This document shows, piece by piece, positions 7,388 through 16,493 of a DNA stretch of 64,000 nt. The stretch is from Bacteroidia bacterium (lineage in GTDB: Bacteria; Bacteroidota; Bacteroidia; Cytophagales; Flammeovirgaceae), in contig JAUIAB010000001.1 of the NCBI GenBank assembly GCA_030425505.1, positions 186,001 to 250,000 on the forward strand, read 5' to 3'. The notes under the pieces are model-generated. The model had not been told where the DNA came from. It ran no database searches and was given only the letters and a program-made list of their open reading frames with translations. The translations under genes and the position numbers were made by a program. Within the stretch, counting starts at the first letter, position 1; each line of letters opens with the position of its first letter.

Positions 7388-9703
7388 TTACAGTATCTCA
7401 TCCTCTAATATTTTCAAAGGGTCTTCTACCTGCAAGGAATCTACAGGATTGACATAGCCTTCATATTTCGAGCAATCTAGTTCAATCGATAAAGGTCTGC
7501 TGGGTTTTGGGAAAGGTCCTTTTTCATATCCTAAAGAATCATCAGCAAATACTTTTTCCATATAAATGGCAAAAATAGGCATTGCCATTCTTGCTCCTTG
7601 ACCATGCTCTATTGTTCTAAAGTGAATACTTCGATCATCTGCACCTGTCCATACTCCAGTAACCAAATCTTTAGTAGCGCCTACAAACCAGGCATCTGAA
7701 AAGTTAGCTGTAGTCCCTGTTTTTCCAGCAACCTCATTATTTTCCCTAAACTTATAGCGATGTAAGCCTAAAGAGGTGCCTCTTTCCTCTTCATTAGAAC
7801 CTCTGAGCATATAAGTCATCAGGTAGGCAAGCTCTTCGTCCAGAGCTTCAATCGTTTTTGGAACAAACCTTTTAAGAATATTTCCATTTTTATCTTCTAT
7901 TCGAGTAATAAAAACAGGTTCTGTCCATACACCTTTATTCACAAACGTTCCGTAAGCAGCAGCAAGCTCAAATATAGAAACATCACTAGTTCCCAAGCAG
8001 AGTGATGGTACCGGCATGAGCTTTAGACCTATATTGTATTTGTTTCTCAAGTAACTAAAACCAAACCTATTCTCCGCATATTCTACCACCTTTTCTGGTG
8101 TTAAATCTCTTATCAGATAAGCCGCTACTGTATTAATAGATCTAGCCATAGCTTGACGTAATGTGTAAAACTCATTAGAGTAAGACCCACTATTTTTAGG
8201 AGTGTAGGTTGTCCCATCAAATAGCTTAAAGGTTATTGGCACATCAGCTACCCTAAAACAAGGGTGATACTTTTCTGCCAATGCTACGGTATACAATATT
8301 GGTTTGAAAGTTGACCCAGGCTGTCTAAAACCTTGCTTTACATGATCGTATTTAAAATACTTGTAGTTTATACCTCCAACCCAAGCTTTAATATGCCCAT
8401 TTTGGGGTTTCATAGAGATTAAACCTCCGTGTAGAAAATGTTTATAGTAATCTAAAGAATCATAAGGGCTCAGAACTGTATCTTTTTCAAGGGTTGGAGA
8501 TTTCCAAGTAAAAACTCTCATTTTTCTGGGCTTTTTTAACTCTTTCCATATGGAAGATTTGTCATCGCCGTATTTCTTTTTTAGCTTTTTATAATGGTCT
8601 GTTCTCTTAATAGCATTCTCTAGGAAGTTGGGCATTTCTTTACCTTCTTCGTCAATCCAGGGCTTACCACGACCTTTCCAGTGCTCATAAAATATATCTT
8701 GATAGTTTCTAATATGTTCTTCTACCGCTTCCTCAGCATACTTTTGCATTTTTGAGTCGATGGTAGTGTATATTTTCAAACCATCAGCAAAGAGGTCAAA
8801 ACCATTTGCTTTACAAAATTTTAGCAGTTCCTTTCTTATTTCTGACCTAAAATAGGTCGCCGATCCAGTGTTGTGGCTTTCCACTGCATAATCATCTGTA
8901 ACAATTGGAAGCTTAAGAATTGAATCTGTTTCATTATTTGTAATAAACCCATACTTTCCCATCTGCCTAATCACTGTATTTCTCACAATGATAGAGTTAT
9001 CAGGATTTAAAATAGGGCTATATCTGGTAGTGGATTGTAGCAAGCCTATCAATGTTGCAGACTGCTGCACATTGAGCTGATCAGGAGTGGTGTTGAAAAA
9101 TGTTTTTGCAGCTACTTTGATCCCAAAAGAGTTACTACCAAAATCAACCGTGTTGAGATACATGGTAATGATCTCTTTTTTGGTGTAAGACCTCTCTATT
9201 TTAGTAGATAAAATCCATTCTTTCAGCTTTATAATGATGATGCTCAAAAATGGAATACTTGAATTAGAAAGAGTCCCCTGATACGCCTCTCCTCTAGTTT
9301 TAAATAAGTTCTTGGCTAATTGTTGAGTTATTGTACTAGACCCTCTTTTCTTTCCTTTTAAGAATAAATAATATGGTATTGCCATTGTGCCAATAAGGTC
9401 AATACCGCTGTGGTCATAAAACCGAATATCTTCAGATGCTATCAGTGCGTTTATAAGATTAGGGGATAAATCTTCATACCGAACATTGCTTCTATTTTGC
9501 CTAAAATACTTTCCCAAAAGCTCCCCATCTGCCGAGTATAGCTCTGATGCTAGCTCTGTTTTAGGGTTTTCCAAAACTTTGAGATCAGGCAGTTCCCCAA
9601 ACCAGTTGTTGTAGTTTTTATCTACTGCTACCATCAATGTGATAGCAGATATAACACCAATAATAAAAATAGACCAAAGTATTCTAGTCAGTTTTAGATA
9701 CAT
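7388..9703 (-). CDS. Bifunctional penicillin-binding protein 1A (class A PBP)
   Basis: A 771-residue peptidoglycan synthase: one N-terminal membrane anchor (residues 8-27), then a GT51 glycosyltransferase, then a transpeptidase. GT51 motifs are ALIASEDIRFYDHSGID (catalytic Glu in EDIRF) and GSSTITQQLAKNLF. The transpeptidase has PGSTFKP (catalytic Ser in S-x-x-K), SIN (S-x-N) in ARSINTVAAYLI, and AGKTGTTANFSDAWF (K-T-G). The region around residues 340-420 is Lys-rich and less conserved. All active-site motifs are intact, so it should make and cross-link glycan strands in the periplasm. An orphan antitoxin-like gene lies upstream. Confidence 0.95.
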   Translation of the reverse strand: MYLKLTRILWSIFIIGVISAITLMVAVDKNYNNWFGELPDLKVLENPKTELASELYSADGELLGKYFRQNRSNVRYEDLSPNLINALIASEDIRFYDHSGIDLIGTMAIPYYLFLKGKKRGSSTITQQLAKNLFKTRGEAYQGTLSNSSIPFLSIIIIKLKEWILSTKIERSYTKKEIITMYLNTVDFGSNSFGIKVAAKTFFNTTPDQLNVQQSATLIGLLQSTTRYSPILNPDNSIIVRNTVIRQMGKYGFITNNETDSILKLPIVTDDYAVESHNTGSATYFRSEIRKELLKFCKANGFDLFADGLKIYTTIDSKMQKYAEEAVEEHIRNYQDIFYEHWKGRGKPWIDEEGKEMPNFLENAIKRTDHYKKLKKKYGDDKSSIWKELKKPRKMRVFTWKSPTLEKDTVLSPYDSLDYYKHFLHGGLISMKPQNGHIKAWVGGINYKYFKYDHVKQGFRQPGSTFKPILYTVALAEKYHPCFRVADVPITFKLFDGTTYTPKNSGSYSNEFYTLRQAMARSINTVAAYLIRDLTPEKVVEYAENRFGFSYLRNKYNIGLKLMPVPSLCLGTSDVSIFELAAAYGTFVNKGVWTEPVFITRIEDKNGNILKRFVPKTIEALDEELAYLMTYMLRGSNEEERGTSLGLHRYKFRENNEVAGKTGTTANFSDAWFVGATKDLVTGVWTGADDRSIHFRTIEHGQGARMAMPIFAIYMEKVFADDSLGYEKGPFPKPSRPLSIELDCSKYEGYVNPVDSLQVEDPLKILEDEIL

Positions 9704-9765
9704 TTTTTAATAAATAAAATCATTTATAATCGCCAATCACATTGCCAAAATTAAAAAAGCATCTT

Positions 9766-10008
9766 TTAACATAAAGACTCAGTATTCTTGTTATCTATTC
9801 TTGACTCTCTAATTACTTTAATTATTTCATCAGAATCTTTTGAGTCATCCCATTTACCATAAATATTACTCAGATCAAACTGATGATTAGAATCTGTTAT
9901 AGTTTCAGCAAGTTTTATGATTAAACGTTTTTTTGAATTATTATCTAGTAATTTTAGTTGCCTAAAATATTTATCTAAAAAGTCATTTGATGCTGCTAAA
10001 CTACCCAT
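9766..10008 (-). CDS. Small VapB-antitoxin-like protein without a partner toxin
   Basis: An 80-residue acidic/basic soluble protein. The layout, an N-terminal region, a KKRLIIKLAETI helix, then YGKWDDSKDSDEIIKVIRESR and a short tail ending near E-S-L-C, resembles small Bacteroidota proteins encoded directly before a PIN-domain (VapC) toxin. That resemblance is from memory and moderate. The 62 bp between its stop and the PBP start hold no PIN domain, so a toxin partner is missing. It could be a solitary antitoxin kept after toxin loss, or an unrelated small protein. Confidence 0.5.
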   Translation of the reverse strand: MGSLAASNDFLDKYFRQLKLLDNNSKKRLIIKLAETITDSNHQFDLSNIYGKWDDSKDSDEIIKVIRESRIDNKNTESLC

Positions 10009-10151
10009 TCTTATTGGACATTAATTTTAAATAATTCTTTCTAAGAACCTATAAAATTTTCTATAGGTTTTCTTTTGCTTACAATATTCTTTATTAATAC
10101 TAAGTAAATATATATTTTTCTACGTATTCAATAAAACCTGGTTTTCTATTT

Positions 10152-11357
10152 TCAAATATCAATACCTGCTTTTTTTAACTCAGACTTATTCTTCTTAATA
10201 AAGGTTTTTGCCTCTTTATAGGTACTATGCTTTTTATCTGCATAGTCCAGTATTTTTTTATAATAATAATATGTCTCTTCAAGGTTTTTTTCTTCTTCAT
10301 AAAGTCCTGCTAAGTAGGATAAAGCATACAAACAGTATCCAGATTTAGTCATGCTTGACTTCTCAGAAAAATCAACTGTTTTTAGAAAGTTCTCTTTTGC
10401 TAATTCTGTATTTTTATTGATAGTGGTATAATAAGAACCCAAATAAAAGCTGGCATACCTTCCACTAATCTCTTCATAACCAACTTTTTTACTTTCAATT
10501 CTTTTCAATATCTCTGAAGATACTTCTGACATTTCAGTGTATTTACCTGTTTCGTATAGCATCCTGGCGTAGTATCTATGAAAGTAAGGGTTATCAGGAT
10601 ACTGACTATTTAAATATTCAGACAAAAGGAGAGCTTGCTTTTTTTGATCTTCTCCTCTATAGATTTTTATAAGCCACATCATAGCTTCAATACGAGCATA
10701 AAAAGATTCTTGCGATACTTTTTTCAACTGCTCAATACCTTTCTCTTTATCTCCTTTCGGAAAAAACCACATGATTGGTCTTAATGCCTTGTAGTTTTCT
10801 CGTATCCAAACAGAGTAATAGTTGTACAAACCATCTCCAAATAAAAACTCAACCCCCAAATCTTTGTCTCTCCAGTTTTCTAAATAGTTTAATGCTTTTT
10901 TGCCAGATATCGCTGCTCTTGTCCAGCTTTCTCTTTCAGAATAAAGCCTTCCTTTAAAGGAGTGCGCTGCTGCAAGGAAAAACCCTGCATCAATGCTTTC
11001 TTCATTTTTTTCCAAAAGCTCTTCAGCAAATACAATTGAAGAATCCATATAGGAGATGAATACTTCATCGTATTTTTCACTTCCTTCAATATTGGGCATC
11101 ATTTTCCACCAATTGCTAAGACCAAATAGGAAATAAGGGAGTGGATGTCTAGGGTAATTAGATTTGAGCCAGCGAAATCTGCTTTCTGCTTTTTCAAACT
11201 GGAAGTTGTACATATTATCAACGCCCTCAGTAATTTCTATTTGCACAGAAATGTCATTCAATAGTGAGCTGACACTATCTAAATCAGGTAGTTGAGCATG
11301 CCCTATTCTACACAAAAAAAGTAAGGCAATAAATGGTAAAGTTCCTTTTGATAGCAT
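10152..11357 (-). CDS. Secreted TPR-like protein of unknown function
   Basis: A 401-residue protein with an N-terminal signal peptide (hydrophobic LPFIALLFLCRIG, cleavage near GHA/QLP). The rest is helical with repeat-like pairs: YNFQFEKAESRFRWLKSNYP, EGIEQLKKVSQESFYARIEAMMWL, YFHRYYARMLYETGKY, GYCLYALSYLAGLYEEEKNL. These fit tetratricopeptide repeats, which bind partner proteins. It is likely periplasmic. Its neighbours are a PBP on one side and a lipoprotein cluster on the other, which suggests an envelope role but does not define it. Confidence 0.7.
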   Translation of the reverse strand: MLSKGTLPFIALLFLCRIGHAQLPDLDSVSSLLNDISVQIEITEGVDNMYNFQFEKAESRFRWLKSNYPRHPLPYFLFGLSNWWKMMPNIEGSEKYDEVFISYMDSSIVFAEELLEKNEESIDAGFFLAAAHSFKGRLYSERESWTRAAISGKKALNYLENWRDKDLGVEFLFGDGLYNYYSVWIRENYKALRPIMWFFPKGDKEKGIEQLKKVSQESFYARIEAMMWLIKIYRGEDQKKQALLLSEYLNSQYPDNPYFHRYYARMLYETGKYTEMSEVSSEILKRIESKKVGYEEISGRYASFYLGSYYTTINKNTELAKENFLKTVDFSEKSSMTKSGYCLYALSYLAGLYEEEKNLEETYYYYKKILDYADKKHSTYKEAKTFIKKNKSELKKAGIDI

Positions 11358-11450
11358 AAGAAAAATCTTAACACTCTTTTTTTGCTTATTATAACAAAAG
11401 AGGTGTTCTTTAAAGCCAACTTTCAGCTTTAATTTTTGTTAAAAAAAATT

Positions 11451-11912
11451 TTACAGCTTAAGCTTTATTCTCTGTGAAGATCTAACTGGTACCTTAACAG
11501 ATATTCCAAATGCTTTACCTCTAATGTATCCATCGTATTTAACTTCAAACTTTTTTCCAGAAGCTAAACTGAATAATCCAGATATTACATTATCATAAAG
11601 TTTAGAAGTAGGGAATCGCAGGTCTAGTGGAATTCTGAACTCTGAGTTTGGCTCGGCTTTTCTTGTTTCGTTATCGATTAAAGAACTGATTTCTTTATCA
11701 TCTACAAATACCTTTACATTTATTTCATTAATATAAAAGGTGGCTTTATTTGGGTTAAAAAATATGGCATCTCCATTTAATTTAACTTCATCTGTTGATT
11801 TTAAATCCAACTTCAAGTTTTCTACCCCTCTGAATTCTGGCTGTTTTACAGAACAGCTTGATATGATAAATAGTAAACTTAAAAATAATAATGTGCTTTT
11901 TATGGACTTCAT
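11451..11912 (-). CDS. LEA type 2-like lipoprotein
   Basis: I chose the ATG at 11912 (153 residues) because it begins a clear lipoprotein signal, MKSIKSTLLFLSLLFIISSC, with the lipobox Cys at residue 20; an earlier in-frame ATG would overlap the upstream gene and bury the signal. The mature part matches the water-stress/LEA14 fold: alternating hydrophobic strands with FFNPNKATFYINEINVKVFV, then EFRIPLDLRFP and KVPVRSSQRIKL. Such proteins are usually anchored in the outer membrane or periplasm. It is the last gene of the FloA/ZorAB-like group, 95 bp after the four-helix membrane protein. Confidence 0.7.
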   Translation of the reverse strand: MKSIKSTLLFLSLLFIISSCSVKQPEFRGVENLKLDLKSTDEVKLNGDAIFFNPNKATFYINEINVKVFVDDKEISSLIDNETRKAEPNSEFRIPLDLRFPTSKLYDNVISGLFSLASGKKFEVKYDGYIRGKAFGISVKVPVRSSQRIKLKL

Positions 11913-12007
11913 ACAAATAGCTTTCTTAAAAAACGAACAAATATAGGGTTGAAGTATTAAAAAGCTTTTATTATCATCTATTAATAGATTCCTGAGTATT
12001 GAAAAGG

Positions 12008-12538
12008 TTACTCTTTTCGCAAAAGCCATTGAGCCACCTTATCATAGTTTCTGATAAGAAGATACCCTATGATTAGGTTTATTGCAGACATTGCCCAACT
12101 AAAATAATCTATTGGAATAGCACTATATAAATGAGGATCTAAGTGATCGTCCTTTAGCATGATAGGATCTCTTGAAAATTTACTTTCAAAAGCTAAATAG
12201 CAGTGTTTTAAGAAAGCTGGGTAATTGCTGATAATTATGATACCCGATATTATTAGTATAGCTATTTGTAATATGTGAACCTTATTAAGGTTACCAAAAT
12301 CTACTTTTTGAGAATCAAAACCTTTATCAAGCTTCAACAAGTTTATAATCGCATCTGGTCTAAAAACAAGAAAAAAAGATAAAAACAACACTAGCAAGCC
12401 TGTGGCAATTATTATAATGGTATTTATAATTGTTATGCCTCTAAAAACAGAAAATGGAATATAACTGAAAAGCGTGGTTATAAATAAATAAACACCAAAA
12501 ATCTTGATTAGTACTCTAAAAAAATCTCTTTTTATCAT
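12008..12538 (-). CDS. Four-helix inner-membrane protein, unknown function
   Basis: 176 residues with four predicted membrane helices at about 11-28, 34-60, 89-106 and 145-163. A hydrophilic loop (about 65-85) lies between helices 2 and 3 and a longer charged loop (about 112-142, SRDPIMLKDDHLDPHLYS) between helices 3 and 4. No family recognised. It starts 12 bp after the stop of the MotB/OmpA-like gene, so it is almost certainly co-transcribed with the motor pair. Confidence 0.65.
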   Translation of the reverse strand: MIKRDFFRVLIKIFGVYLFITTLFSYIPFSVFRGITIINTIIIIATGLLVLFLSFFLVFRPDAIINLLKLDKGFDSQKVDFGNLNKVHILQIAILIISGIIIISNYPAFLKHCYLAFESKFSRDPIMLKDDHLDPHLYSAIPIDYFSWAMSAINLIIGYLLIRNYDKVAQWLLRKE

Positions 12539-12550
12539 AGCTATATTTTA

Positions 12551-13357
12551 TTAATCTAGTAAACTCTTACTCTCTTCTGTTAGTTCTTTTATATCCAAGC
12601 GTGGTAGGTCTATTGTTCCAACCTTAGGAATTATTTGTATTAAAAATCGCTGGTTTTTCTTTTCATCATCCTGGTTTCTTCCTATTCCTCCTGTACCACT
12701 ACCAGAAATCATAACCTCGCATTGTTGAGGGTCAAATTGAATGTCGTTTTTATCCCACAATCGCTTTAAAGAGAGTGCTCTTTCATAGCTCAACTCAAAG
12801 TTTTTAGAGTAATCGTCTTTAGAAGATTGTCCTTCTATTATTAGTGTGTATTTAATATTATCTACCGAATCCATCTCACTTATTAAACCCTCTATAGCCT
12901 TACCTGCGTTTATAAGCATTTCATCGTATTCATTGGGAATACTCGAGCTACCTGTATTGAATTGTACCTGGGCTTTTAATACATGTCGCTTAAACTTTGG
13001 TTGGTATTCAAAATATCTGGGATCAAGATTTGAGATTGATTTTTCTATTTCCTGTAGTTTCTTGAACTCTTCTTCTAAAACAAAAATTCTATCTCTTTCT
13101 TTTGAAATAAGACTGAGTAAAGAATCCACTCTACTTTTTTCTAAAAGAAGACTTCTGCTAGTATTGGTTGCGAGTTTTTCCTGCTCAGCAAGTCTTACAT
13201 TTCTCAACCTTAGCTCTTCTGCCTGTGACAAATAGTCTTGCTCCTTATCTCTAAAAAGCTTATAGCTCAATACAAATAAGACCAATGCCACTATAAAAAG
13301 TGCTGTCATCAGATCTGCATAGCTTGCCCAAAAGATATTAGAGTTTTTCTGTTTCAT
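12551..13357 (-). CDS. MotB/ZorB-like OmpA-domain motor protein
   Basis: 268 residues. A single N-terminal helix (about 9-33) begins FWASYADLMTALFIVALVLF; the Asp at residue 15 is in the position of the proton-binding Asp of MotB/ZorB/ExbD plugs. A coiled-coil region (about 38-110) follows, then an OmpA peptidoglycan-binding domain (about 130-245) with VQFNTGSSSIP, ELSYERALSLKRLW and NQRFLIQI. This is the stator-plug half of a proton-driven 5:2-type motor. The MotA/TolQ-like partner is directly upstream. The start codon and first codons come from the right end of a 95-bp repeat. No flagellar, Tol or Exb genes are nearby. Confidence 0.82.
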   Translation of the reverse strand: MKQKNSNIFWASYADLMTALFIVALVLFVLSYKLFRDKEQDYLSQAEELRLRNVRLAEQEKLATNTSRSLLLEKSRVDSLLSLISKERDRIFVLEEEFKKLQEIEKSISNLDPRYFEYQPKFKRHVLKAQVQFNTGSSSIPNEYDEMLINAGKAIEGLISEMDSVDNIKYTLIIEGQSSKDDYSKNFELSYERALSLKRLWDKNDIQFDPQQCEVMISGSGTGGIGRNQDDEKKNQRFLIQIIPKVGTIDLPRLDIKELTEESKSLLD

Positions 13358-13447
13358 CTGTTTAAGATTTGTGACTCTCCAAGTTTTTTTGACACATATT
13401 TTAAATCATTACTTTGAGTGTGTGTCAATTTTAAATCAGACATGGCC
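13351..13447 (-). repeat. 95-bp intergenic element, single copy between the motor genes
   Basis: Reading on the minus strand, the copy starts GCCATGTCTGATTTAAAATT and ends ACAGATGAAAC, the latter being the start of the MotB-like gene. ATGAAACAG occurs on both sides as a 9-bp direct repeat. The inner hairpin is altered on both arms here yet still pairs perfectly (TTGACACA / TGTGTCAA), which argues for selection on the structure. Confidence 0.85.
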
Positions 13448-13491
13448 TGTTTCATTAAAGTCTTATCTTATGAGTTTCATGAATACTAACA

Positions 13492-14676
13492 CTAAATAAA
13501 GTTTTTGATAATAAACAAGATTCCCAAAGCTATTCCTACTCCAAAACCTCCTATACCTACAAATGTGAATACTTTAAAGACAGGGGATGAAATAAAGTTA
13601 TTATTTGATTCTGTATTTAACGACTCTTTCAAAAACCCAGAAAGGTTATTCACCTGTACTAATAACTCCTTTTGTGTAGCTTCGTTTTTGGAGAGAAGTT
13701 CTACTGTCTTATCCTGATCACTTGAAACTAAAGAGGTTCTACCAGTATTACTACCTTCATTTTGTATAATATTTCTTATTTCTTCTCCTGATTGTTTTAA
13801 GTAGCTAGATAAGTCTTTCACTTTTTCACCAAACTCTGCTATGTTGGAAGCTTGCTTATCAATTATGCCTGTTTGAGCTTTTAGAACTTGCCCTATACTA
13901 CTTAACCCTGGCTCAGCACTTCTAAGAGTACTAAATACCTCTTTTAGGTCTGTAAAGTGAGTAAGAGTATCTTTTAGAGAGTCATTTAGTTTCAGCTGAT
14001 AAGACATAAACTCTTCTTTAAAAGAATCAAAGTTTTCTTTGAGCTGATTCAGCTCTTCTAGTGTTGCTCCTTGGTCTAAGCTGAGGTTTTCTTTCAGAAA
14101 AAATGTAAGCTCAAAAAACAAATAGTCTTTTTTGATTTTAGCATTCTTTAAAAGTCCATTAGATATTATAGTAAGCAATAGACCAAAACCACTAGCAATC
14201 ATACCAATCAGAACGCCACCAATGAAAGATTGTATAGCATCGGTAGTAACTCCAGTAATTGCTATTCGAAATAAACCAATAATTACTCCGCCAAATGTAC
14301 CTAGTAGACCTAAATAAAGGGGTTGTGCTATTACTGACTCGATAGAATCTTCAAGGGAAGATAGTTTTTCTTTAATTAATTCTTTTATTTCCTTTAACTT
14401 TATGTTGGAGGATTTCTTTAAAAGAAAATCATTAATATTCTCTGCCAGTGATGCAAAAAAACCACTCAGTTTGCTAGTTATTTCAATGGTTGGCACTCTT
14501 TTTTTTAAACCATTTTTATCTACTTCTACGAACTCTACTCCAACCAAGTGAGAAGCAGGGATTGCTTCTTTTAAACTGGATACAGCTTTTGCGTTTTTTA
14601 TGAAAACTATTGTTTGAAAAATAGCAATCACCGAAATGATTGCTATTTCTACAATATAGAATATGTCAAATTCCAT
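13492..14676 (-). CDS. MotA/TolQ/ExbB-type (ZorA-like) proton-channel protein
   Basis: 394 residues. Helix 1 is at about 6-27. Helices 2 and 3 (about 118-140 and 149-176) carry the channel signature PLYLGLLGTFGGVIIGLF and SFIGGVLIGMIASGFGLLLT. A long charged coiled-coil tail (about 200-360) resembles the cytoplasmic tail of ZorA, although shorter. Unlike ExbB or TolQ it ends in an additional hydrophobic helix (about 369-393). It should form the pentameric channel around the MotB-like protein encoded next. FloA is encoded 25 bp upstream. ZorA of Zorya defence is a related architecture, but no ZorC/D/E is present. Confidence 0.8.
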   Translation of the reverse strand: MEFDIFYIVEIAIISVIAIFQTIVFIKNAKAVSSLKEAIPASHLVGVEFVEVDKNGLKKRVPTIEITSKLSGFFASLAENINDFLLKKSSNIKLKEIKELIKEKLSSLEDSIESVIAQPLYLGLLGTFGGVIIGLFRIAITGVTTDAIQSFIGGVLIGMIASGFGLLLTIISNGLLKNAKIKKDYLFFELTFFLKENLSLDQGATLEELNQLKENFDSFKEEFMSYQLKLNDSLKDTLTHFTDLKEVFSTLRSAEPGLSSIGQVLKAQTGIIDKQASNIAEFGEKVKDLSSYLKQSGEEIRNIIQNEGSNTGRTSLVSSDQDKTVELLSKNEATQKELLVQVNNLSGFLKESLNTESNNNFISSPVFKVFTFVGIGGFGVGIALGILFIIKNFI

Positions 14677-14701
14677 TCTGTTTTTATTTTATCTTTTAGT
14701 C

Positions 14702-15688
14702 TTAGCTATCCTCATCATTGGTATCGTCTTTAGCAGACTCTGCGATTGAATCTCTCATGCTAGTATCTGCCTGAACATTTTTAAGCTTATAATAATCCAT
14801 TATCCCTAGGTTTCCCTTCCTAAATGCCTCTGCGATTGCCATTGGTATTTGAGCTTCTGCTTCCAGTACTTTAGCCTTTGCTTCTTGTGTTTTTGCTTTC
14901 ATCTCTTGCTCTACAGCTACGGCCATCGCTCTTCTTTCTTCTGCTCTAGCTTCAGCTACTTTTAGATCAGCTCCTGCCTGATCTGTTTGAAGTTTTGCTC
15001 CTATATTTTCTCCAACATCAATATCTGCAATATCAATTGATAAGATTTCGAATGCTGTTCCTGAGTCTAAACCTTTACCTAAAACTAACTTGGAAATTCT
15101 ATCAGGGTTTTCTAATACACTTTTATGAGAAGCTGAAGAACCAATAGATGTTACAATCCCTTCTCCAACTCTGGCAAGAATAGTTTCTTCGCCAGCTCCT
15201 CCAACAAGCCTTGAAATATTCGCTCTTAGCGTTACTCTGGCTTGTGCTTTCAGTTGAATGCCATCTTGAGCTACAGCTGCTACTATTGGAGTATTAATTA
15301 CTTGAGGATCTACAGACGTTCTTACTGCATCAAAAACATCTCTACCTGCTAAATCTATAGCTGCTGCTTGCTGGAAAGTAAGATCTATGTTTGCTTTATC
15401 TGCGGATATCAATGCCTTAATTACTAATGGGACATGTCCGCTAGCTAAAAAGTGTGTTTCAAGGTCAGATGCTGTAATTTGAAGCCCTGCTTTTGTTGAG
15501 GTAATTAAACCTTCCACTATTATTCGAGGTGGAACTTTTCTAACTCGCATGAATACAAGATCAAATAAACCTATTTTCACACCAGAAAAAATAGCTGTAA
15601 TCCAAAGGTTAACAGGCACAAAATATAGAAAAATAAAAAAGGCAAATATACCCCCTACTAGTATTGCTATAAGAATTATCGGTTCCAT
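14702..15688 (-). CDS. floA: Flotillin-like protein FloA
   Basis: 328 residues, the normal FloA length. A hydrophobic membrane hairpin at residues 5-28 is followed by an SPFH domain ([40 protein letters not shown]) and a helical region with alternating Ala/Glu ([37 protein letters not shown]). FloA scaffolds ordered membrane domains and influences membrane fluidity and assembly of membrane complexes. Here it heads an apparent operon with a ZorAB-like motor pair, which is an informative association. A second SPFH protein, a prohibitin, is encoded near 57944. Confidence 0.93.
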   Translation of the reverse strand: MEPIILIAILVGGIFAFFIFLYFVPVNLWITAIFSGVKIGLFDLVFMRVRKVPPRIIVEGLITSTKAGLQITASDLETHFLASGHVPLVIKALISADKANIDLTFQQAAAIDLAGRDVFDAVRTSVDPQVINTPIVAAVAQDGIQLKAQARVTLRANISRLVGGAGEETILARVGEGIVTSIGSSASHKSVLENPDRISKLVLGKGLDSGTAFEILSIDIADIDVGENIGAKLQTDQAGADLKVAEARAEERRAMAVAVEQEMKAKTQEAKAKVLEAEAQIPMAIAEAFRKGNLGIMDYYKLKNVQADTSMRDSIAESAKDDTNDEDS

Positions 15689-15864
15689 TGTTATTGTTAA
15701 ATTAAATTCAACTGAAAATTAAGCGTTATTCCTCATTTTTCAATATTTAAATCAAAAAGAATTTTATGTAGTGTTATTTTTATTTTATTATTAACATTAA
15801 ACATGCTGATCTTAAAATTTTTTATACTTGCAGATTAGTAGTTAAGAGAAAACTTGGAAAACAT

Positions 15865-16491
15865 ATGATCAAGATAAAAATAATTTCATACCTGCTTTTA
15901 CCACTAGTTATTTTCTTAGGGTATAAGTTATATGATGGAATCAACGAAAAAGTTGAGTTAGATAAGGCTATTCAGAGGTCGGAAAATATAGTAAAGGCTA
16001 AATTGAAGATGATACGGTCAGCGCAAAAAGCTTATTTAGATAAATATGGTGATTATGCTTCTGAGTGGGAGGAGTTGGAACGCTTTGTAAGAGAAGATAC
16101 CATTTTCAATGTAGAAAAAGTAGAAATAATTACTCCTCGAAAACGAAATGATCCTTTATATTACACTAGGACAGATAGTGTGCGTATAGAATATGATACC
16201 ATAGATTTTGCTTTAGCAAAGGAAAAGCTTTTTCCTTTGGAACAATATCCCACCTTTGATGTTGAAAACATTAGATATGTTCCAAATACGAATAAAAAAG
16301 AGTTTGAATTATTTACAGCAGAAGTTGATAAAGGAGGAGTTACGGTAGATGTTATTGAAGTGGTAGACAAATATCCTCTTGATAAAACAAGGTATGACTT
16401 CAAAAATGGCAAACCAAATAAAATACCTAAGCGAATGTTTTTGCGGTTTGGGTCCAGAACAGAAGTAACTACTGCAGGTAACTGGGAATAA
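15865..16491 (+). CDS. Membrane-anchored protein with a pseudopilin-like N-terminus
   Basis: 208 residues. One N-terminal helix (about 4-22) is followed by an amphipathic stretch AIQRSENIVKAKLKMIRSAQ and the phrase KAYLDKYGDYASEWEELERF, which resembles the post-helix part of type II secretion/type IV pseudopilins. No clear prepilin peptidase site is visible. The rest is charged and probably periplasmic. It sits 2 bp upstream of a DUF3822 gene, whose family has a PilM-like fold (from memory), so both may be remnants or variants of a pilus-like assembly. Function unknown. Confidence 0.6.
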   Translation: MIKIKIISYLLLPLVIFLGYKLYDGINEKVELDKAIQRSENIVKAKLKMIRSAQKAYLDKYGDYASEWEELERFVREDTIFNVEKVEIITPRKRNDPLYYTRTDSVRIEYDTIDFALAKEKLFPLEQYPTFDVENIRYVPNTNKKEFELFTAEVDKGGVTVDVIEVVDKYPLDKTRYDFKNGKPNKIPKRMFLRFGSRTEVTTAGNWE

Positions 16492-16493
16492 TA

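Noticed and set aside
11451-15688. Complete Zorya defence system
   Set aside because: Only the ZorA/ZorB-like motor is present; no ZorC, ZorD helicase or ZorE nuclease is encoded nearby, and the ZorA-like tail is shorter than usual.
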